From contig OX235279.1 of the NCBI GenBank assembly GCA_944472155.2, forward strand, positions 140,712,920 through 140,776,919: a DNA stretch of 64,000 bases, read 5' to 3'. Both the position numbers and the translations under genes were made by a program. The stretch is from Trichobilharzia szidati. Lineage: Eukaryota; Platyhelminthes; Trematoda; Strigeidida; Schistosomatidae. The notes under the pieces were generated by a model. It had not been told where the DNA came from. It saw only the letters and a list, made by a program, of their open reading frames with translations, and made no database searches. Shown piece after piece: positions 1 to 12,394 of the stretch (its first letter is position 1; every line of letters begins with the position of its first letter).

Positions 1-199
1 CTTATAAACTGAGATGACCAATTCGACGGAACTGTTAACCTGGCCAATGATGCGTTACCACCATGCTTAAGTTAGTCTAGATTTATGCCATGAGATGCTA
101 TTACTCTGCTTTGTTTAAGATTACAGATAGCTTAATGCAACCATCGCCAAAGCTGGAAGATGGATACCTACGACGTATCCAGGCTGAAGCTAAGTGAAA

Positions 200-910
200 A
201 GTAACTGGGTTGCAGTTAAAAGACAGCTGAACTGCTCCTCCAAGTGTTCTGTCGAAGGTTATGTTCGGGACTTTTAGGGATCAGATCTCTCGTATTTATC
301 AGTTTTGGATGAAGGTTGCAAAAATCTGATGATATACAATAACCATTTGCCGCAGATTATCCCACAGTAGACTGGAGATAATATCAGACATCCTCAGCAT
401 GAGTATTGCTGCCACACCGACGTACAGACTTCATGTTCCTATCAAAAATCTGGATACGTAAGAGCTTCATACTGCTTTTTTCTACGACCAGTTAACTGTA
501 GGCATAAATATGCGCGAAACAATGTAAGATTACAGTTTACACATGTGCCTTGGAAGGAGCAGCAATCTTCTAGTGCCCATTTTCATCAATATCTTCTAGT
601 CACATGATAGATGTTCGGTATTAATGTTAACTTGAAATAGATGCTTGTCTTTACAGAATCGTGAGAGGACGATCACCGCTGTGGGTTTGTCAGAATGGGA
701 CATCATCGATACCTTCAGTACATTTTCCGGACTTGTTCAGCCTTACTACTCGATCATTAAAATACCTGCTAAAATCAGTATGTCCGAACGTTTTGCATTC
801 AACAGCAAGCTAGAAGCCTTTTGACAAAACTAATGTTAAACTTCATCAAAACTGCAGTCGGTTGATGCGTAGGTGAGTATTACAAAAAGACATTGGTGAT
901 TGTCAAAGGG
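200..910 (-). mobile_element. Decayed SR2-like (RTE clade) retrotransposon fragment
   Basis: Plus-strand text near 225-290 and 690-900 aligns by eye with the antisense of the better-preserved SR2-like copy at about 29.0 and 29.8-30.0 kb. Shared words include the 'gaactgctcctc' / 'aagtgttct' stretch and the region around 'cgttttgc' followed by the 'tgcagtc.gttgatgcgta' stretch. It covers parts of the linker and endonuclease region, is full of indels and has no usable frame. Boundaries are approximate. Confidence 0.5.
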
Positions 911-1145
911 TTTCCTTATTTTGATAGACTCGCTAACTGGGATAAAGACATTTAGTGATTTTTTTTATCTCCATACTACCCCTAACACCAACAAGTTCAA
1001 GAGAAATAGCCAAAAGATCTCTTAACTAGACTCGCGTCATTTTACGCACGTCTAGCAGGAAGCCATTGAAAGTTCATAAGTGTTAACCAGCACTCGTGTA
1101 AATACCTAGCAACTGATACAATTCGTGATGAGGTTAGTATCCTAA

Positions 1146-1500
1146 CTATGGATACTGAGGAAGTAGAATTATTGATAGAACAACAGAAGAAATTGATGAA
1201 GACGACTCTGCCAAAACCAATACACCATCAAGAGATATAGTTGCATAAAACATTATCAAATTTGGCCACGATAGAAGCGCAAATGCTACTTTGGGTGTAT
1301 GATTTCGACCGCATGAAAGTTTATTTAAAATAAATTTCACCACGCAGGATGATCCTTGGAAGGTAACTCTGCATCCAGCTAAATATGAATATTACTGTAA
1401 TTTAAACTTCTCTCAAAGCCTACATGGTGGAAATTTTGATGACACAGTTAAGCGGCAGTTCCACATAAAGCAAGTTGCAATTTTAGTCCAATTAGCTCCG
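1146..1500 (+). pseudogene. Relic of a Gypsy-type (CsRn1/Boudicca-like) gag
   Basis: Read across frameshifts, the plus strand gives segments that follow the gag order I know from trematode Gypsy elements. An N-terminal 'EEVELLIEQQKKLM' comes first, then 'NATLGV', then 'INFTTQDDPWKV', then 'FDDTVK'. No single frame spans it and there are internal stops, so it is dead. No protease, RT, integrase or LTR was recognised next to it. The family call comes from remembered gag motifs only. Confidence 0.4.
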
Positions 1501-1569
1501 ACACCCCTGCACTACGGCAGACTAAGAGGTGATCCCTATCATCCAGATATGAACCCATATATTAACAAT

Positions 1570-2004
1570 ATGCATCTTCAACCTATCTTGATCTGCTTCT
1601 CCATGTTTGTGGCGTATTACTCTCTCGGCTATTCCTCTGCACTACCACAGTCACCCCCCACCCTCCTGCTCATCACTTCCCAGTCCACAACTCAACATCT
1701 GACCTACAGTATCGAGGCAGCGAAGGCACCTCTCGGTGAAAGTCTGCAGTAGCCAGTTCCAAATACTTTGAGTTACGCCCAAGACAAATCTCTCAACAAC
1801 ATAGGGGCACTCACTTTGCGTTCATCCTACAAATTCTCACTTTGTTCCTTGTACTGAATATTGTAGACGTCCACACCGATTTCAGACTAATGTATACCTG
1901 TCTTATTTTGATACTCTCATCAGTGCCTTCTATATTTGAAATGATCGGTGCAGTCTAGGTAGTTGCAAGAGACGAATTCCTGCAGACGTCCATCGATGGT
2001 GGTT
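1570..2004 (+). repeat. Dispersed repeat family X, copy 1 (about 430 bp)
   Basis: About 430 bp here is repeated in the same orientation at 8703-9132 (constant offset of about 7127 bp) with roughly 90% identity by eye. Shared landmarks are 'gtggcgtattactct' near the start, 'atcgaggcagcgaaggcacc' in the middle and 'catcgatggtgg' at the end. No coding content is recognised. It may be a non-coding end of a retrotransposon. Confidence 0.8.
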
Positions 2005-2169
2005 GGTATTTGTTGTTGGTAGAGGTATTTTCATCATCTTTGTTGTCTCTAAGCTCACTTGAACTGCCTTTTTTGACAAATTGTTGGTTTTTGAGACAGA
2101 GATCATTTGCGAAATCCAGAACTTTTCAGGCCTTTTTGCAAGTTCAACGTAAATCCATAATCTCAACCC

Positions 2170-2360
2170 ACATGAACGGTCTTTCGTACGATCCAGTCTA
2201 TCACAATCAGGAAGGTCATCGGTAATGGTAGGTAGTCTTGTCTTACTCCTGCCTTCACTCTAAACGCTTTCGAGAGTTTCCTGTTGTGAATCACTTGGTG
2301 TGCGGCTTCACCATACAGCTGTTGAATGAGGTTTATGAATATTTACAGTCCTGAACTCTG
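2170..2360 (-). mobile_element. RTE-like reverse transcriptase fragment
   Basis: The plus-strand text matches the antisense of the RT palm region in the copy at about 35.93-36.08 kb: 'gatccagtctat', 'cttgtcttactcctg' and 'tttcctgttgtgaat'. In that copy the same DNA encodes the VRQGCLLSP segment. It is a short remnant, abutting repeat family X on its left. Confidence 0.6.
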
Positions 2361-4470
2361 CAGTGCTACTGCTAATATTGTGCAGCATTGCGTTTCACAA
2401 AAACGTATCAACAGATATAACCGTTGCCGAAACCATAGCACATCCGGTCGCAATGAAAGTTACTGACAGCAATCAAAAAAATATTTAGATTTCGGGTAAA
2501 ATTTAGTCCCAAACCAGTTGGCAAGTCCACGAGTCCATGGACATTACGTTATTTTGCAACACCAAACGGATACAAGTATCTTAACCTTCAGGTAAATGGT
2601 CATAATGCACGATTACAGTTGAAAACTACATCTGATATTACCACCATTTCAAAGAAATTTGTAATGATATAGTCAGTCCTGCTACTAAAGTTACTTCCCA
2701 AACGGTTGTAAGCAACTGTAGTTGGCTATTTAAACTATCTGGTCAATTTCAATGTTATGTGTTTTTCCGTGAGATCAAAATCGAGAGCATTTGTTGTCAT
2801 CCGAAGTAAAAAATCTTTAGTCACTTGATTGGTCCAACCGCCTACAACTGGCTGACATCTCACATAAATCTGTCTTTAAATATGTCAGGCATACCCGAAA
2901 GCCAGATAACTTTTGCCCTAACCTGTGCAAAAAGCTTGCATCTGTTTTCTATTTGGCTGAACTACCGTACTGGGTGTCAACCATCTTTTAAACAATGCTA
3001 GACTAGTGTTATACACAAGCAGGCTTGTTCTATATAGGTCCATAGCAAAAGTGGAAGGGGAATTACAGCTCTTAAAGCACCAAGGTACATTAAAACCGGT
3101 CAAGTGTTTAGCCCGGGGGTATCAGCAAATGTTTTGTGAGAATTTTTCGACTGGCTTGAATGCTATAGTAAAATAGTACCATTTTCCTCACCCTGTCCCA
3201 AATGGTTTATTCATCTTTCTAAATAATGGCTAATATAGTGGAAAATTAAAACTTGGTGACGCATATCTCCAGAAACTGAGAAGTTTTAATCATTAATATG
3301 TATCGGAGTTTATTGTAATGCAACAGTACTAGCTTTTTGGATTAAAACTCCTCCAGCTACTTTCTAATAGTTGATGAATACTACTTTAGCTGTGATGGTT
3401 TCCACAAGGCGATCAATCATGCATAAAGAACATTGACCTCAGCAGCGAAAAAAAGAGGAAATTAGAAGAGTAGCTTTAGTATTTAATGTGAGATGTTCTC
3501 ACAAAATGATTTAAGGAGGTTGAATTACCACCTAACGGAACCTAAACTGCTGCTTTAAATTTTCGACTTTAACTCCGGCACTGATGATAATGCAGCCATC
3601 GACTGCAACATTAGGCAGTCATCACTCTAGGCTAAAATTTCGACGTTCAATGGAACCGAACGAATGCTTTTGAATAAGGTAAAGCGCTGTTCCACTTAAC
3701 TATTGACCATTTATTTCCCCTAAAGCTACTGTAACTGCGGTAATCGCCCGCAAAGAAAACGAGGTTCAGTTAATTTATAGCGCTGTTCGAAACCTAAAGT
3801 ATCACGAGCAGTAGTAATTTCCTACAACGTGTGATTCTGTACGTACCGAATAGCCGGCTCAATATTCGTTTCAGTAGAGATTTACAATATCTGTTTGCTC
3901 TCTTGAGTGTTGGACAAGACTGCCTAATTTTTGGCTGATGTATAGAAGCGGTAGCACGGTAGTTCCTCGAGGAACATGCCCTCCAGCCAGTATAGTTCGT
4001 TGCGGCTGACAAACACGCAGAGGTAGCAGTTCTTCCCATGTGATTCCAGATTATTACCAAGAGCAGAAGTGGCGTGTTAAAACGAACCCACATCAGCTCA
4101 ACTTTATCGGGTGATCACTTATCTGAATTTTCAGGTATACACCAAGGTTAGCAAATAGTGAACTGTGTGGAATTTTCCGGTATCACACTCATGACACATA
4201 TTTGAATAACCTGAGAAGGTTTCTTAAGATCATATTTATTGAAAGACATCCTAAGATATTTCAGATCTTAGGATTTCTTATAAGATTCAATCAATCTCAT
4301 GCAAGGAATTCAATGAAAACAAAGATAACAAAACAAAAGTTCGCTAAATAATATCTTTAACTCAAGCGAAGAGAAGACCTGCACGATCCGCGAAGTGTTG
4401 TAAATCTGGTGACTTCGTAAGTGACGCTAAGTTTCACATACAACTTTGGTTTTTCATATATGATTAGAAA
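2361..4470. other. No recognisable gene
   Basis: AT-rich sequence with scattered short open frames and no splice-supported exon, tRNA or recognisable element. It presumably lies in an intron or downstream of the minus-strand RRM gene. Confidence 0.4.
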
Positions 4471-4473
4471 CGC

Positions 4474-4700
4474 GTCGGTGGCATAGCGGTTAGGACGCTC
4501 GCCGACCATGCACATGGATTGGGGTTCGATCCCCGGCCGACGCACTCCTTTACCTCGCTAAGCCAGAAATAATGCTGGTGAAGAGGAAAGGCTGGGCATG
4601 AGGCTAGCAACCCAATCCTGTAAAATAAGCACTGCTACAGAAACTTCAAGCCACAAGTTTGAAGCCCTATGTTCCACTGGGGAACGTGAAGGAAAAAAAA
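4474..4700 (+). mobile_element. tRNA-derived SINE, copy 1
   Basis: The head starts with 'gtcggtggcatagcggttag' and holds an internal Pol III promoter: an A-box-like 'tggcatagcgg' (4479-4489) and a B-box 'ggttcgatccc' (4523-4533). The same head recurs at 41427 (+) and 33268 (-). The clover-leaf is imperfect, so this is a SINE head, not a tRNA gene. The downstream body ('gaggctagcaaccca' and beyond) differs from the other two copies, so this may be a chimera or a different subfamily. The 3' end is uncertain. Confidence 0.65.
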
Positions 4701-4775
4701 ATATGATTAGAGGTCTCATTCATCATGCCCCTATTCGATTATGTCTAAACCAATCCACTCGCAAAAAGCATATTT

Positions 4776-5654
4776 TTAGGCGTGTAACAATAATAAAATC
4801 AAAATACGTTAGGAAACAATGGGGATATGTTACATTTTTCATCTGTTTTTAAGAACTGAAAAATAGACAAACCAAAAAATTATCACTTTATTCAGAAAGA
4901 TTTTAAACAAAACTATCAAGTATAACTTACCCCATGGGCGAACTGCGAAATGTTTTCCAAGAAATACGTTATTTTTAAGCATTATAATAAGTGGCCAATT
5001 AAATGGTTGTTTCTTGAAACGAATGAATACATTTCTATCAAATAAAATAAATTACTGGTTTGTTGACTATCTTTAATATAATGACAAAAATTTAAGTGTA
5101 AATTATATGATAGAAGTCAAGCATAAGTTTATAGACGACATAATTATACGATGAACAGAAATGCGACTGTTTTAGCATACTGGTGGTAAGAAAAAGTACT
5201 GAGGAATAGTAGCACTGTAAATACTTCACTGAATTGACATCAGAGAAATACTGCTGGTTTAGTTATAGAGGGAATTGCTTCAATAGAGTACAGGTTACAG
5301 ATCAACTATGGATATGCAGTCCTAGAGGCAGGATAATTAAAATAACACAATATATGAACGAAATATACCAATATTGCGTCATAAGGAAAAGAAGTAAACA
5401 GCGAAGAAAATTTTCTTTTCGACGATTCATCTTCATAAGCTGTACACTCGTAATTATTTTTAACACAGAAATCATAAGACCGATCAGATACTGGTAAAAT
5501 TTGTCCTCGAAGAACGTATTACGCAATGTGGAGTGTGACCTAGAAAGGGTGACTAATTGGAAGTTAGAAAAGAGACAGAAGTTGGCATGGCGTAATAAGT
5601 GTGAGAAAATGACTGATCAATATGATTGTGTAGAATGGACAGGAACTAGTGGAA
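4776..5654. other. No recognisable gene
   Basis: AT-rich DNA. Open frames on both strands around 5234-5526 overlap antisense to each other and show no known motif. Confidence 0.4.
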
Positions 5655-5667
5655 AGACGATAAAGTG

Positions 5668-5722
5668 TTTATATGTATATATATATACATATATATATAT
5701 ATATAAGTGTTTATATATATAT
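5668..5722. repeat. (TA)n microsatellite
   Basis: Imperfect TA/TATG runs in two blocks separated by 'aagtgttta'. Confidence 0.9.
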
Positions 5723-6199
5723 ACTAAGCAGTTTGACTCAGATTAGGAATATACCGAAAAGCAAGTATCGTCAAATCAGTAGAGCCAGCACGATGCTACA
5801 CAACGCTTTCAGACTGTTGTGCAAGTTTCCCATCTGGAACTGAAGTATTTTTCAGATAAGGAGGTTAAATTTCGATCATACACATGTCTTAAATAAACAG
5901 CGTTCCGGCTGTTGCATATTTTACTGTAATTCTCAAAGGTATTTAGGGTAATGAGTATAAACACTATCGACATATACACGAGGTTTACTGGACTAAGTGT
6001 CGAGGTACTAGTTCACACTTTAAGAGAATTAGAACCTCACTATATCTGTCTAGGTCGAGAAAACCAGATTTGTGACCGCCAACAGATAACAGGAATAGCA
6101 ACATTATTCACAATCTTCAGTTCACTAAATGAACTACATAACAAAGCTAAGAAGCTTATTCACAACTGCTGCTGAGAAACATTAAGATTCCACTATGGA

Positions 6200-6335
6200 T
6201 AAGATTTCATTTTGATAAATCATATCAAATTGATATGATTATATGATTATGAGCGATAGTTTGTGCTCGAAACGTCATCAGTTAATATTACTGTATAACA
6301 CTGTGTGATTCATCAAAATAAAATCGTATCTATAA
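6200..6335 (+). repeat. Short dispersed element with hammerhead-like half motif, copy 1
   Basis: Contains 'atgattatgagc', a short hairpin loop, 'gctcgaaacgtc' (CGAAACGTC at 6268-6276), then 'atcagttaatattactgt' and 'actgtgtgatt'. The same string recurs at 27193-27285 (+) and 15431-15573 (-). The GAGC/GCTC pairing followed by CGAAAC and GTC resembles the 3' half of the hammerhead ribozymes described in Penelope-like elements. The CUGAUGA core is degenerate here (ATGATTA), so activity is doubtful. Confidence 0.55.
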
Positions 6336-6463
6336 TGGAGTTATACTCTATCACAATGCCCAAGTTTTATACTTATATCAAGCATTAAGATTGCTAACAG
6401 ATTTCTTATAAAAGATAGTTTTGACAGTCATAAGGATTAACAGCTGACAGTACTTTTACTAAC

Positions 6464-6742
6464 CTAGTGTTTTTTGAATCATTATTAGACACTGAACGAT
6501 ATTCAACTAAAGAACCTTTAGGAAAATGTTCACGGATTTTATCATCATCAATCTCCTTGGAAACTTGAAGAAGTTTAATTCCACAAACACCTTGTATATC
6601 ATCGGCTCCAGATAATTCATAGTGAAGTGTTGATTGGGCGCCGACAACTGCTTTTATAGTTTGACCACCAATCATTCTATGACGGCATGATTCAAATACA
6701 TCTTCGAGATCTTCAGAACATTGAAATTTTAACAAACATGAG
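6464..6742 (-). CDS. Multi-RRM RNA-binding protein, internal exon 3 of 3 seen
   Basis: The exon is bounded by acceptor TTTTCAG (before 6742) and donor GTTAGT (after 6464) on the minus strand. It enters with one base that completes the split codon of the exon at 12932-13107 and leaves in phase 2. Its first part supplies the second half of an RRM: a beta-3 strand 'SCLLKF' (RNP1-like), a helix 'SEDLEDVFESC' and a last strand 'IKAVVGA'. Its second half opens a further RRM: strand 'IKLLQV', helix 'DDDKIREHFP', strand 'LVEYRSV'. Continuation into upstream intronic frames gives a hydrophobic run that is not part of the protein. The exon finishing the last RRM was not found and may lie left of the window. 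Tandem RRMs imply single-stranded RNA binding; the exact orthologue is not recognised. Confidence 0.6.
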
Positions 6743-6880
6743 CTGAAAATTTCACGAAGGGGAAACACATCAGTACAAAATAAAGAATAGTGTATTACGA
6801 ATAAATACGGCAAAGATAAAGAGGCAACATTTGACACATGAGAGATAATGATGATGATACTAATGCCAAGTATCAAAAAT

Positions 6881-7141
6881 TTAAAGGTACAGATTGAATG
6901 ACTTACGACTTTTTCTATTCACTAATCTCCGTGAAAAAGCATGAGCAGGGCATTTCATCATCGCATCTACTGACCCACGATAAACATAGACAATATGCAG
7001 AGCATTACGTCTATGGTATAGGATTTCAGTACCCCTGCCACCATCATCTGTTTTTAATGTCACACAACCTGTTGAAGTGAGTTTAACGAGATTCAGACCA
7101 GGAATTGTGAGGACGCCTATACACTTGGTGATCGACTACAT
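6881..7141 (-). other. Unclassified open segment without start codon
   Basis: The minus-strand frame is open from a stop near 7141 to 6881. It reads a plausible-looking segment including 'CVTLKTDDGG', 'RRNALHIVYVYRGSV' and 'MKCPAHAFSRR', followed by a consensus GTAAGT donor at about 6902. A candidate acceptor (TTCAACAG) lies near 7068. The implied phase-1/phase-1 exon cannot fit the phase-2 intron of the RRM gene that it lies in. It could be a chance frame, a relic, or an exon of something else. Confidence 0.2.
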
Positions 7142-8479
7142 ATTTAAGCGTGATGCGAGTATCCCACCTAACTGCACAAATAATGATGGGTGGATAGTTA
7201 TTTCAATCGCACAGCTTAATAATTGAAAGTTAAGTGCATAGACCAACTAACCATAGTTCCTCTGTTTAAGCATAGGAAATAATTGGCTCCAGTGCTTCCA
7301 CAGACTTATTCGGAAATGAATTTAGCAGCTCTGTCGAGAAGTATAACCACCTAAATAAGTGCTCAAACAACTAATCATTTTATAATATTTAAGACGATCA
7401 ATCCCGCAAAAAGAAACCACTTTTATGACTTAATGTTTAATTCTGTCTGAATTCAATACAAGCCCATCAGAATCTATTCGCCTAGTTGAAATCCAGTAGC
7501 TAACCATTTCTAAATGCTTCAGGTCTGATAAGCAACAGTTGGCCTAAATTACCAGTTAGAAGTCAAATTTTAACCTATCCAGTACCTGAATAGTAATGTA
7601 ATCACTTTAATCCCTGAAAGAACGATTTTTTCTCATTCCTTTGCGTTCTGGGTGAAACATAAGCCTTCTTGTGTTGCATTTACGAGGTGAAGTCGCTCTT
7701 TCCTGGGTTTACTACCCGCTAGTATAAACTACGCGAAGTTTGTCAGATAAACATGATAAGGTGGCATTATTGAAGAATCCCGAAAGAAGGACAAAACAAT
7801 TCCCAGTTCTTTGGTTTTTATTGGGTTTTCTAAGTGATGTCAAACTCTGGAGATGGAAGAAAGAGAAGAAGAATTGCTGTTTTAAGATGAGTATAGTCTC
7901 CACTATATAGTACCGAAAGGTAGATTGAAATGATAGGTATTATTTTACCTTCAGTGTATCACACCAAAACTTTTCTTACTGTTTGGAGCAATATTACCAA
8001 GCAAATACTGTTTGTTCTGAATAGATAAGACTTTAGTACTGCCTTTTTGGATTAATTTTGAGTCAGAAACCTTAAATTGTCAATCCTCATAAAATGCGAG
8101 TAAAAATGGTCATATAGATGAGAAATAGTCTGAGATCGTTATATATTCATCTAAATGTCCACTTTAATCAATTGAAGAGTAAAGTGACAAAACGCCGACA
8201 TTTTCTCAGAAAATTGAATACCTGCCACAAAAATAGCCAATATGCGAAATTTGAATTTCTCTTAATTCAGCCAACATGTAATATGCGAAATAGCCTAAAA
8301 GAATGTCTACTAACTATACAAATATAAAGACCCGAATAAATCAACTCATTAATCATTATGATTAGGAATGTTACAGAAAATACAAGACACGAAGATCAAG
8401 AGCGAATTAGTAGCACGTGTAGGGAATAGTTAACAAGATTTCATCCCTTATCTCTTCAGAAATAACATTATTTATCACC
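7142..8479. other. No recognisable gene
   Basis: Intronic position within the RRM gene. No element or exon recognised. Confidence 0.4.
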
Positions 8480-8702
8480 TTTTACTTGTGTTTCAAGTAG
8501 GACATAGGGCATCAAAACCACATCTCCATTTCACACAACTCTCTGTCATCCCTTTCACCTGGCTCCGAGACTTCACACAAGCTTCCATTTCGTCTTTACA
8601 CGATCTCTTTCACATCACTATCGGACTTCCGACGCGTCGCTTCACACTTGCTTTTCACACAACGACTTAATATGTGATGTCATCCAACAGTCCACCAACT
8701 GT
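8480..8702 (-). mobile_element. RTE-like 3' end fragment
   Basis: The plus-strand text 'catagggcatcaaaaccaca' and 'cacctggctccgaga' parallels the antisense of the RTE 3' coding end at 35091-35160 ('catagggcttcag', 'cacctggctcc'). It directly adjoins copy 2 of repeat family X. Confidence 0.55.
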
Positions 8703-9132
8703 GTCCAATCCATCTTTAACTCCTTCTCCGTGGTTGTGGCGTATTACTCTGTCGGCTATTCCTCCATACTACCACAATCACCCCAACCCTCCTGCTCATC
8801 ACTTCCCAGTCCACAACTCAACATCTGACCTTCAGTATCGAGGCAGCGAAGGCACCTCTCGGTGAAAATCTGCAGTAGCCCGTCCCAAATACTTTGAGTT
8901 ACGCCCAAAACAAGTCTCTCAACAACATAGGGGCACTCACTTTGCGTTAGTCCTACAAATTCTCACTTTGTTCCTTGTACTGAATATTGTAGACGTGCAC
9001 ACCGATTTCAGACTAATGTATGCCTGTCTTATTTTGATACCCTCATCAGTGCCTTCTGTATTTGAAATGATCGGCACAGTCTATGGATTGGAAGGTGACG
9101 AATTCCTGTAGACTCCCATCGATGGTGGGTAG
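8703..9132 (+). repeat. Dispersed repeat family X, copy 2
   Basis: Direct-orientation counterpart of 1570-2004, starting at the shared 'gtggcgtattactct' (8736) and ending around 'catcgatggtggg'. Differences are scattered substitutions, consistent with an old dispersed copy and not with a recent segmental duplication. Confidence 0.8.
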
Positions 9133-9589
9133 TGTTTATTTGACAATGACAGTTCTATCGGAATTTAACAATGAAATCCCTTGGACTCAAATTAGATGAT
9201 TTTGATCTCAACTTTGGGAACCATACGAGTATTCTTCATTTCTGTGGATGAATTTATTAGGAATGAAATATCCTGCCGTAAATTTACCTCTTCAGCGCAA
9301 ACTTCAATTTGACTTCAAACTGAAGTATGCGCTGAAGATGTTGCCTGGTAGGGCAATGAAAGCTTCGCAAATTAACTATTCACTTCAGAGAACACAACCA
9401 CATCATAATCATCCACCTGAGCTACAAATCTTCATCATATCTACATTATATTCTATTCAGATGATTATTCTGGAAAAAATGTAATCTTCCTAACGCTCTG
9501 AGAAAAACTTGAATATGTTTGACATTAACCTCATCCTCGTCAAACGTAAGTTAATTTTACAGGATTGATCTACACAAACTTCTAGTTAA

Positions 9590-9985
9590 AGAAAGGATAA
9601 TGAATTGGTCCAATGTGATGACCACTTCTATTATTTAGGAAGCTTCATTAGCACGTATACAAAAGACTCACTGAGCATTGGCCATTCGTCATCTTTGTCA
9701 CCCGGAGAGATACCCGATTACCGATTAAACAGCATACGCACTGATCACTAGTTCATTCAGTCCTCATTTACGGCTATGAAGCATAGCTGATGAAAGTGGA
9801 GAACAGAAAAACACCAGAAGGTTTCTAACGGTATGTGCATTCATTCAACTGCTTGCGTTAAATGGAGCAATATGGTAGTTATGCTAAGCGTAAAGCATTA
9901 AAGTCGACGATTTGGTGAATTCCCATCGATTGAGGTAACCAAGACAGACGTTATGCATGCTGGCGACTGTCCTTATAGAAAAACA
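9590..9985 (+). mobile_element. SR2/RTE-like C-terminal relic
   Basis: Plus-strand translation with frameshifts gives 'CDDHFYYLGSFIS', corresponding to the conserved post-RT 'YLGS.IS' block of RTE proteins, followed by degenerate C-terminal sequence. Intronic in the RRM gene. Confidence 0.5.
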
Positions 9986-11479
9986 ATGTTAGTTGCAAAA
10001 TAATTCGAGGTAGTAAGAAATCTACGAATACATCTACTTTTATTAGTAAGTTAGATACCTTAGATTTATTCCATCTCAGATTTTGGCGGTCATGTTGCTG
10101 AGATGCCGTAAATTAGTTCTAAATACAATTCTATACCTTTTAGTTTACAGTGGTTCCCTCAATGATTTCAATGGGTAGTCAATCACATCGGTAACCTCAT
10201 TCGAGTAATTATTTATTCCTGATGAATAATAAATCCAAAGAATTTAACAGCATATTAGTAAATTGAACAGTACCGCTATTCATGAAATTTTTTTTTGCGT
10301 ATACTTCATGCAAATAATTAACTGATGAAGCTCAAGTGAAACACCAGTACTAAACTTGAGAAAAAATAACGACTCACTTTTTCCCTACTCATCAAATGAG
10401 AAGTAAGATTGTAACAACAGAAGGCAAGACACGGAAGCCAAGATTTATTTTCCATTGATCGAACCGCTGTCTTTATATATCTACGGTTCATATTCGTTAA
10501 ACAATCACTGAGCGTGTGATTTCGGTTTGCCTCAAACGACATCAAATAGAATGTTCAAATAGATATATCGTATTCTGTTGCTAATGCTGAATTGAACTGT
10601 GGGAATATGTGAGAATAATATTCCGTTGGAACACATTGTCTATATATCACAAGTTGATTCAAATATATTCAAGAGAAATTCATCACTAGATATGAAGTTA
10701 AGTTGATACCCAATCCGCACTAAGGTGATTCAGTGGCTAACGAAATTAAACCCCTGGACTATTTCGACGTGGATAACCAAAATGTATCGTGGGCCCATGT
10801 CTTAGTAAACGAACATGAGTAAGGTTGCTTAGTCGCAATAACTTTAGGTACTGCAGATCACTTTATGAATAATAAAGTTTAAAACTAAACGTTATAAGTT
10901 TCAATTAAAAAATGAGATTAAACATTTTCTGAATAACCAACGATTTCGAGTTTCAAAATAATCTGATAAAATATGATATTTCAGAAAGTGACAGTTGGTC
11001 ATTATCGATAAGATAGGATTCTGTTTTATTTTGAAGCCACTCGGCAATACACCACAATGACTATTCACAGAGCTGGATCTCTGTATTACTTCAAACAAAT
11101 ACATCATTCACATGTTACATATGCAAAGACTTAATTAGTTTCGAGGTAGGTATTTTTATCAACGGGCATTACATGAAAAACGAATTAACAATAAGAAGTA
11201 ATTAACAGCTATTTTACCCCCACCTTGTGTTTCTTGAGCACTGGAAAATAGCACCACATGAAATGTGGCGACAATAAGCGCCACGCTTCGTAACAGACAC
11301 ACTACCATTAAGCGACTGGGTTGGTGAACATTCAGACACTCATGAATTCTAACTTCAACCAATAACTCAATTTCTTGATTAAATCAGTGGACTAACAGAT
11401 TTCCTATGGAATCATGGGTATTTTGTTTCACATTATCTTAGTCATAAGTCATATTATGCGCAGCTGTCACGCTAAATGT
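9986..11479. other. No recognisable gene
   Basis: AT-rich intronic DNA. Short frames only, no motif recognised. Confidence 0.4.
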
Positions 11480-12372
11480 GCTCATGAACCAAAACATGAA
11501 TGGGATGCAAACATCCTCCAACTGTGACTGAGGCTGCGAAACCTGTCTCTAATGATAAAAGGAGGTAAAGCAGCTGGACCCGACGGAACGGTTCCAAAGG
11601 TTTTTAAGAACAGTGATGATGAGCTGTTCTCTGAGTTAGCTAAGACATTACGTAATGTGTAGGAAGAAGAGATACTCTAGTTTGACTGATATAAATCATT
11701 GGTTATCCCAGTTTTTAAGACGGGAGAAAAGTCTTCCTGTGATAATCTTCGAGAGATTAGCTTGACAGGAATGTTGGACATGCAAAAAGACTCTAGAAGT
11801 TCCATATTAGTTTGTTTATTGTTCATAATCATATCGATTCATATGATTATGTAATATGTAATCACTTACTACCACAGTGCCCAAGCTTTACACATATATT
11901 AAGACTCTAGAAGATTTAAACTTAGAGGATGATTTATGGCTAGTGTCACACTCGTCTAATCATAGCATTTTCAATAGGCTTCAGCTTTAATCAACAGCTG
12001 CCTTCACCCCATACTGAAAATCAAATTGCTATAAAGGATTAGCAACAAGGAACACTGGAAACGAACCAACCATGAAACTATCGCCCAATAACTATGCAGA
12101 AGAAGATAGAGGTAAGTTGAACACATACTGAAAAGACCGTTGAGTGACATCACGCGCCACGCCCTCGCGTGGAACCCGAATGGGAAACGATGAGCTGAAC
12201 GTCCAATAGTGACTTAGAGGAGATAGTATGTTCAGGGAATGAAACCTTATAGGCAGTCGTGGGCCCAGTTAAACAGGACTGCTGAGAACAGAGTGAAATG
12301 GAGATGTACTGCTTAAGCCCTGTGTTCCATTCGGAACTTGGGGGAATAATAATAATAATAGCAGTAATAATA
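11480..12372 (+). mobile_element. RTE-like relic with an internal small insertion
   Basis: A 'GGKAAGPDG' RT motif is encoded at about 11561-11590 (+) and an 'NLREISLTGM' block follows. At 11800-11900 this sequence is interrupted by a 101-bp element flanked by a 13-bp duplication. The right portion contains a degraded C-terminus and ends with 'gagaacagagtgaaatggag' and an (AAT)n tail at about 12346-12375, as in the related 3' end near 23460-23560. Confidence 0.65.
11800..11900 (-). mobile_element. 101-bp short retroelement, internally deleted copy, with 13-bp target duplication
   Basis: Flanked on both sides by 'aagactctagaag' (11787-11799 and 11901-11913). The ends match the copy at 15431-15573: one end reads 'attagtttgttta', and the other is related to 'tttacacatatatt'. 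This copy lacks the CGAAACGTC segment found in the longer copy. The length of the target duplication points to retrotransposition in trans. Confidence 0.7.
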
Positions 12373-12394
12373 ACATAATATCTAAAATTCTCAC

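Noticed and set aside
4474..4545. A functional tRNA gene at the SINE head (also 33197-33268 and 41427-41500)
   Set aside because: A and B boxes are present but the anticodon stem does not pair well, and the head is attached to a repeated body.
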